Translations under genes and position numbers: made by a program
DNA from: Tubiluchus corallicola
Lineage: Eukaryota > Priapulida > Priapulimorpha > Priapulimorphida > Tubiluchidae
NCBI GenBank assembly: GCA_030141605.1
Contig: JAQGDQ010000284.1
Location: forward strand, 123,501 to 187,500
DNA: 64,000 nucleotides
Reading direction: 5' to 3'
Shown here: one piece after another, positions 58,525-64,000 of the stretch
Layout: each line of letters opens with the position of its first letter
Numbering within the stretch: the first letter of the stretch is position 1
The notes under the pieces: model-generated
What the model saw: the letters and a program-made list of their open reading frames with translations, nothing else
The model's database searches: none
Told to the model about the DNA's origin: nothing

Positions 58525-59110
58525 ATGATGACGATGATGATGATGATGATGATAAGTCTTTATTAGCCTCTTTTTGCAGGCAAAAGTTTCTGTACTAACA
58601 TTATACAATTTTACATAGACACTATACAGAGTGAATTCTACGATATTACATTTACGGATTCTGTAATTAGCTTTTCTAATTTGTGCGTATAACATTTCTT
58701 ACAGTGAAATTAAACAAGAAGTATTAAAGTGCGTGCTAAAATCAAGGTTATTAATGCAGCAAGTTTCCTGTGAAGTAACATAAAAATGCAGATAAATTGA
58801 TATACCAAATTATTAAATTCCAATTCAATGTTTAAATCCACAAGAGTTACAATCAGTAATCTCAAGAACTACACAAATTTAATCCCTATTTTACTAGAAA
58901 TTAACAGCAGAATCTTAAAATAAAGGGCATTTACAAAGTAGGTTAGTGCCGATATTAAATTTTCATTTTTGGTCCAATACACAAGATTTAAACTCTCATT
59001 TCCCAGTTCGTTTAGTAGTAGATTTCGCCTATTTGTGTCGACTCGAGGACATCGGTATATCAACTGTTCTGGATTCTGGGCTTCCATGCCACATTCACAA
59101 AGCTCATTTC
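58525..59110 (-). mobile_element. LINE ORF2 C-terminus, 3' UTR and (ATC)n tail
   Basis: Minus-strand residues ELCECGMEAQNPEQLIYRCP (about 59097-59038) form the CxC..Q..C motif near the ORF2 end. A stop lies at 58869. The 3' UTR (58831-58597) recurs at 14466-14695. The element finishes in (ATC)n on its own strand (58525-58555), a microsatellite-type tail. Confidence 0.8.
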
Positions 59111-59139
59111 TAGGAAGCTAGGCATATTTTACTATTTTG

Positions 59140-60725
59140 CGAAAAATGTTAGAAGGATTTAGTAATAAAACTGTAATGAGCGCTTCGTGTAATTAGTAAA
59201 ATCACTTTAAAGTCGCGATCAGTTCATGCTTGGACATTCCCATTTTCAATGTCATTCTTGTTCCAATGACGTCATTCATCTTGAAGAAAAGTAGCGCACT
59301 GTCAATCTTCTTTAAAGGTTTAATAAGTTTTTACAAAAAAATTAGATGGCTAATTTTGTAATATTTTTGCGTGAACAATAGGTAAGCTGCAGAAGTTTGA
59401 ATTAGTTTAAGCAGCGCGCACTTACGGAAAGCCACGACGCGCTTACGTAAAACCACGATGCGCTTACGTAAAGTCACGAAGTCTCCCAGTTACGTCATGA
59501 TCTTCAAGTGAATGGCAGCAACCACCACGCTTCAAAATTTCTATTCAGAGGTAGTTTATTTTACATTTAAGTTTTATAGGCAGTTCTTACAAATTTCTTT
59601 GTTATATTTTTCTAAGTTTACGTGATAACAGTAAAATAAACCCAACATACTGAGTGACTTGTTCATTCCTTTAGCACACCACAAACAGTTTAAGTGATAA
59701 GAGTAAAATAAACCCAACATACTGGGTGACTTGTTCTTTCCTTTAACACACCACAAACAGTTAAAGTGATAACAGTAAAATAAACACAACATACTGAGTG
59801 TCTTGCTCTTCCCTCTAATATATTTTCTGTTCTAATTTAAACAAGGAGTAAAATAATTTGATTAATTTTTATTTATTCCTGTGGTTAAGGCTGCTTGCTG
59901 ATTATTGTTGTTTATTGTGTGGCGTGTGAGGTAGCCACGATGGGCTTGGCAAACTATAAAAACTTTATTTAATAAGCAACACATTTATTAAACAACAAAC
60001 ACAACATGGTAAATATAAGAGGATAGTAATGCCAGCCACCCGTCTTCAAGTCAGTTCTTAATCTCTCCCGCTACTGGCATTACTATCCTCTTATATTTAC
60101 CGTTTTGGGTTTGTTGTTTAATAAATGTGTAGTTTATTAAATAAAATCTTGATAACATTAACCACAAAAATAAATAAACTTTAATCAAATTAGAACTTGT
60201 TTAAATTAGAACAGAAAATATATTAAAGGAAAGAGCGAGACACTCTGCATGTTTGGTTTATTTCACTGTTATCACTTAAACTTAGAAAATTATAACAAAT
60301 TTGCCAAGAACTGCGTATAAAGCATAAATTTAAAATAAACTATTTCTGAATAGAAATTTTGAAGCGTGGTGGTTGCCGCCATTCGCTTGAAAATTATGAC
60401 GTAATTGGGAGACTTCGTGGCTTTCCTGTAAGTGCTCTGCTTAAACTAATTCAAATTTCTGCAGTTTACCTAATGTTCAAGCAAAAATATCACAGAATTA
60501 GCTATCAAATTTTTTTGTAAAAACTTATTATACCTTTAGCGAACATTGACAGTGCGCTACTTTTCTTCAAGACGAATGACGTCATTGGAACAAGAATGAC
60601 ATTGAAAATGGGAATGTCCAAGCATGAACTGATCGCGACTTTAAAGTGATTTTACTAATTACACGAAGCGCTTATTACAGTTTTATTACTAAATCCTTCT
60701 AATATTTTTCGCAAAACATTGAAAT
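59140..60725. mobile_element. Foldback element with arms of about 700 bp
   Basis: The left arm (59140-59830, then AAGGAGTAAAATAATTTGAT and onward) and the right arm (about 60080-60725) are inverse copies. For example AATGACGTCATTCATC... on the left mirrors GAATGACGTCATTGGAAC on the right. CTATCCTCTTATATTTACC mirrors GGTAAATATAAGAGGATAG around a centre near 60060. The left arm contains three copies of the 71-bp unit with ACACCACAAACAG, the right arm only one. No transposase is encoded. Confidence 0.85.
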
Positions 60726-61104
60726 AGACTTTATTTCACATAATAAATAGACTTTAATCAAATTATTTTACTCGAGGCAGCAAGCAAATGCTATCAAAAC
60801 TACTAAAACAAACAAGTCCTTCAATCTCCCGCCAAAACCATGACAACAAGCGTTCAGTACAGGACGGTGTCACGACACCACGCTGAGAGAGGAAAATAGG
60901 CATAAACAACGAATTGAAAGAGAAAAATACCAGCATCATTAAAATACAAACAAATTGTACGTGATATCGGCTAAAATGCTGAAAAATTCTTTCACTAAGC
61001 CGTAATTACTAGAACGCGTTTTGCATAGTTGAAAACAGCCGTTGATAAGCTAATTTAGGGAAAATGTTGTCGTTCATACATGGAACAATTACGGCAACGG
61101 TTAA
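60726..61104. other. No gene recognised
   Basis: TTTAATCAAATTATTTTACT at about 60750 repeats part of the foldback arm; the rest is unidentified. Confidence 0.4.
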
Positions 61105-61596
61105 TAAAGAATGCAGGCAATCGTACAATATACGAATTTATGCGAGGCAATACAGCAGAGATAATTATTGAAAGCTGAACGCTAAGTTATTGTTGTTGGC
61201 ATCCTCGGAAGACAATGGAATGTGCGCCTAGAGAGTCCGATCCTTGAACGTCTCCAGGGCGCACGCCTGGGCAAGGTGTATGGAGATCCTGAGCTGCCCA
61301 GACAACAGGAACCCCCTCTCTTCCTCCCTAGTGTAGTCCAAAGGAAAGCGGAGCGATACGTTTGGCACCAGGTTGGCCGCAGGAGTCAGTGAACATGCTG
61401 CACTGGTCCGCCCTCTAGCTGTTGGTTGCTTGTACAGCTCCTCCACCTAGTGTCGAGATGCAGTGTGGGCATCCCACAAGCCTACAGCACCTGGTATTCC
61501 TAGGCGGTCACCCATCCAAGCACTAACCAGGCTCTGCGTTGCTTAACTTCGGTGATCAGACGAGAACCGGTGTTTTCAACGTGATATGGCCGTAGT
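61105..61596 (-). repeat. 5S rRNA gene plus conserved downstream spacer (unit B)
   Basis: Aligns with 15945-16521 over the whole length, lacking a CCGCC-bounded segment of about 60-65 bp and CAGGAGCTGCCGTAG-type details. The junctions at both ends coincide with those of unit A. Confidence 0.8.
61478..61595 (-). rRNA. 5S rRNA (isolated copy B, possible pseudogene)
   Basis: 118 nt with the same ends as copy A. Differences from copy A are GCCTGGTTA (consensus-like) for GCGTGGTTA, GTGCTTGG for GTACTTGG, and CCAGGTGC for CTAGGTGC. In helix V, CCTAGG no longer pairs perfectly with CCAGG. Expression is unknown. Confidence 0.88.
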
Positions 61597-61599
61597 GAA

Positions 61600-61965
61600 T
61601 CAGATAAGTTAAGACAACTATGAAACGTTTTACAATTGCGCAGCAAAAAATCAATAAATAATTAATCTAAATCTGTAGTGATAAAGATCACATTTCCAAA
61701 AGATGCTTCTATGAACAGCTCACACATTAAGTCTTTTTCATTCGTAATTTAGTGAAAGATTGCCTTCATTGGTTCATATGTAATCTGTGACAATTTCTTA
61801 TACTTTTATTTCCTTCATACACTCTTATAACATTTCGTAAATGCAGGGCAGCCTGTTTATAAGTCCATTTCTTTCGGACTTCTTACACGTGGAATTCTTT
61901 TTATCAAAAATTGTTTCCCTGAATCCATGTCACTGATACCTTCTATCATTAGGAGATCACTAAGC
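61600..61965. other. No gene recognised
   Basis: Nothing identifiable. Confidence 0.4.
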
Positions 61966-62353
61966 GTTTTCACAGTTTCGTTGTGCGCACGCGCAGTCGC
62001 TGTAGGTCAAAGGTTAAGTGAACCACAGCAGCGCATCTTAACTACATCAGTCACGTAACGTGTTGGTAAAGCAAAGCCGTCTGCCACATCAGTTCAGAAA
62101 TTTCAGTTGTTTTACGTGGCCTTTACTTAACTATACGCACTCTTCTGCACGTAGAGTAATTTACTAGCAGGATCTTGCGTGAGAACAAGAAAAAATGAAC
62201 TAGGTAAAGTTCTAGCTAGCTGTTGAAGCTGTTGCTATTACAACAGCATGGGCTGCGAGACGTTGTCAAGTGTACACAGATGTGTTGTCTGGTGCACTTA
62301 ACCTTTGACCTTTTGACGATCATCAGCAATCGTTGGAACTGTGAAAAGTCTTA
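61966..62353 (-). mobile_element. MITE family B, complete inverted copy
   Basis: Ends TTTTCACAGTTTCGTTGTGC and GGAACTGTGAAAAG are inverse. Internal order is the reverse of 45587-45970. Confidence 0.8.
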
Positions 62354-62941
62354 TTTTTCTGGACGTAGGATGCACGTCCATGTTTCCATTTTTCTATTAC
62401 AGCGCCTCACTCTGAAGGGGACAATCTTATTTGGGACGCTTTGTATGTAAAAAAGACAAGTGAGCAAAAATGCTGTCATGGTCTGGCCGTAGACGCAGGA
62501 ACATTGTTATGGTCACAAACAGACACTAGCGCACCCTGGTGTCAATTTATTTCCCAAATTAACATGAAAGGCGAGTCATAATGATAATTGCAATATTAAT
62601 CCGGTAAAGATAATCACGTCACAATGAATGAGAACAACTTTCTACACGGGGAGACAATATAAGAGAAATTAAGACACGCCCAGCCAATTAAGAAATGAAT
62701 AAAGGCAGCAAGGATACTGCACATATGCGTAGAGAGGACAGATTGACATCTTATACATGAATAGGCAAAGATTGTCTAAAATTTCAAAACCTATTCTAGA
62801 GGCAACGTAGAGAGAGAGACTGTTGTCTTCTCTTCTATGAATGCCATAATAATTTATGCACAGGTTAAGTGACGGATGCATTATGGGTACAAAAGTAATT
62901 TTTTCCTTTGTCTATCATGTACACGCAACACTAAACTAGGC
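62354..62941. other. No gene recognised
   Basis: Unique sequence, no domain-bearing frame. Confidence 0.4.
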
Positions 62942-63330
62942 TGAAATGTTCTCACTTCCTAATGTGTTACACTGTGGTCGTTTCTTCTCCCCTTTCCTTC
63001 TTCCTATCCCTAATCTTACTATTTTTTTCCATTCCATCATGTCTACTAACCTTAACCATTCTTTCATTCACTCATCCTCCCCTCCCCTTTCCTTCTTCCT
63101 ATCCCTAATCTTACTATTTTTTTCCATTCCATCATGTCTACTAACCTTAACCATTCTTTCATTCACTCATTTGTGCCACCCTAACAAGCCCAGCTTTCAA
63201 GGTGTCATACAGCAACTCTTTCATTTGGTTAATTTGACTTCATCAACATTTTTTTTACCTATACTGTTTCTTTTTGTTTCAATAATATTGTATGTTGATG
63301 TATTGTATATGTATTGCTGAAGTGAAATAA

Positions 63331-63385
<55 letters not shown>

Positions 63386-63395
63386 AATTGATTGA
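62942..63395 (+). mobile_element. LINE 3' end with (TTGA)n tail and internal duplication
   Basis: The stretch from CACTCATTTGTGCCACC to GAAGTGAAATAAATTGATTG matches 48790-48975. A block of about 88 bp with CTTCCTATCCCTAATCTTAC is present twice (about 62990-63075 and 63080-63165). The tail has about 13 TTGA units. Confidence 0.85.
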
Positions 63396-63568
63396 TGTGT
63401 TAATCTGGTGTGACCTTGACCTGTGAGTCTTGACCTCTGAAAATCGTCGAAAGATGACATTTTTTGCTAAAATTGTTTGGATATGACTGCTAGGGTAACC
63501 ATGACGTTTTATGTTTGATTTTGTCTTGGTACCATATCACCCAAAACAGTACATACTAAGGACACAAC

Positions 63569-63946
63569 AGCCTTTTCACAGTTTCGTTGTGCGCATGCGC
63601 AGTTGTTGAATATGAAAGGTTAATATTGCCACAGCAACGCGCCTGAACTGCAACCGTCGCGTGACATGTTGGTAAAGCAAAGTCGTCGCATCAGTTCAGT
63701 GACTTCTGTTGTTTTACGTGTTTAATTATTCATTAATCTGCGTGTAGAATGATTTGCTAGCACGATCTTGCTTGGGAACAAGAAAAAATCAGCTAGCTAA
63801 GGTTCTAACTAGCTGTTAAAACTACTATCGTTACATTAGTATGGGTTGTCAAGGTTGTCAAGTGTACACAAATGCGTTGTCTGGTGCGCTTAACCTTTTG
63901 ACCTTTTCACGATCATCATCAATCACTGGAACTGTGAAAAGGCTCC
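63569..63946 (-). mobile_element. MITE family B, complete inverted copy
   Basis: Perfect inverse ends GCCTTTTCACAGTT and AACTGTGAAAAGGC. Internal sequence follows 61966-62353. Confidence 0.85.
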
Positions 63947-64000
63947 GCCAATATTTGTTCATTTTTTTAATCATTGAAAACAAAATGTGTTCGTACTACA

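Overview
The window is nuclear DNA of an invertebrate metazoan, probably marine. It is AT-rich, spliceosomal and dense in repeats: introns with GT..AG borders, non-LTR retrotransposon relics, MITE-like elements, tRNA- and 5S-derived SINE candidates, 5S rRNA copies, minisatellites and long trinucleotide tracts. There are no bacterial-style operons or ribosome-binding sites. The phylum cannot be fixed from the sequence alone.

Left part (1-32 kb). A tandem pair of closely related, uninterrupted minus-strand genes (about 4.3-5.9 kb and 11.0-12.7 kb) encodes secreted proteins. Each has two leucine-rich-repeat-like units with LRRCT cysteine motifs, a Thr/Lys-rich stalk and a C-terminal hydrophobic tail suggesting a GPI anchor. 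Their upstream and downstream flanks are duplicated too. The rest is repeat: degenerate LINE pieces on both strands, a compound ATT/ATC/TCC tract running into a G-poor A/C-rich array, exact 55-bp and 27-bp minisatellites, a 134-bp minisatellite, and a 5S rRNA unit lodged inside a Tigger/pogo-like MITE.

Right part (32-56 kb). Seven plus-strand exons (32812-55327), with matching splice phases, encode the C-terminal helicase half of the chromatin remodeller INO80 and the start of its basic tail. The N-terminal half was not found here, and the last exon seen ends in a donor, so the gene continues. The last intron (about 14.8 kb) holds a same-strand gene for an 821-residue ankyrin-repeat plus Mab-21/cGAS-like nucleotidyltransferase protein. 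All three predicted catalytic acids are present, so it is a candidate cGAS-like receptor (cGLR). The same intron also carries a spliced spectrin-repeat exon on the opposite strand, so at least one more gene interleaves with INO80.

The remainder (56-64 kb) is mostly mobile DNA: a 1.6-kb foldback element, a second 5S unit, MITEs with CCTTTTCACAGTT ends, and LINE 3' ends with (TTGA)n tails. The best candidates for something not yet described are the ankyrin-Mab21 gene inside INO80, the LRR gene pair, and the network of repeats sharing a TTTGTGGTGTGCTA motif.
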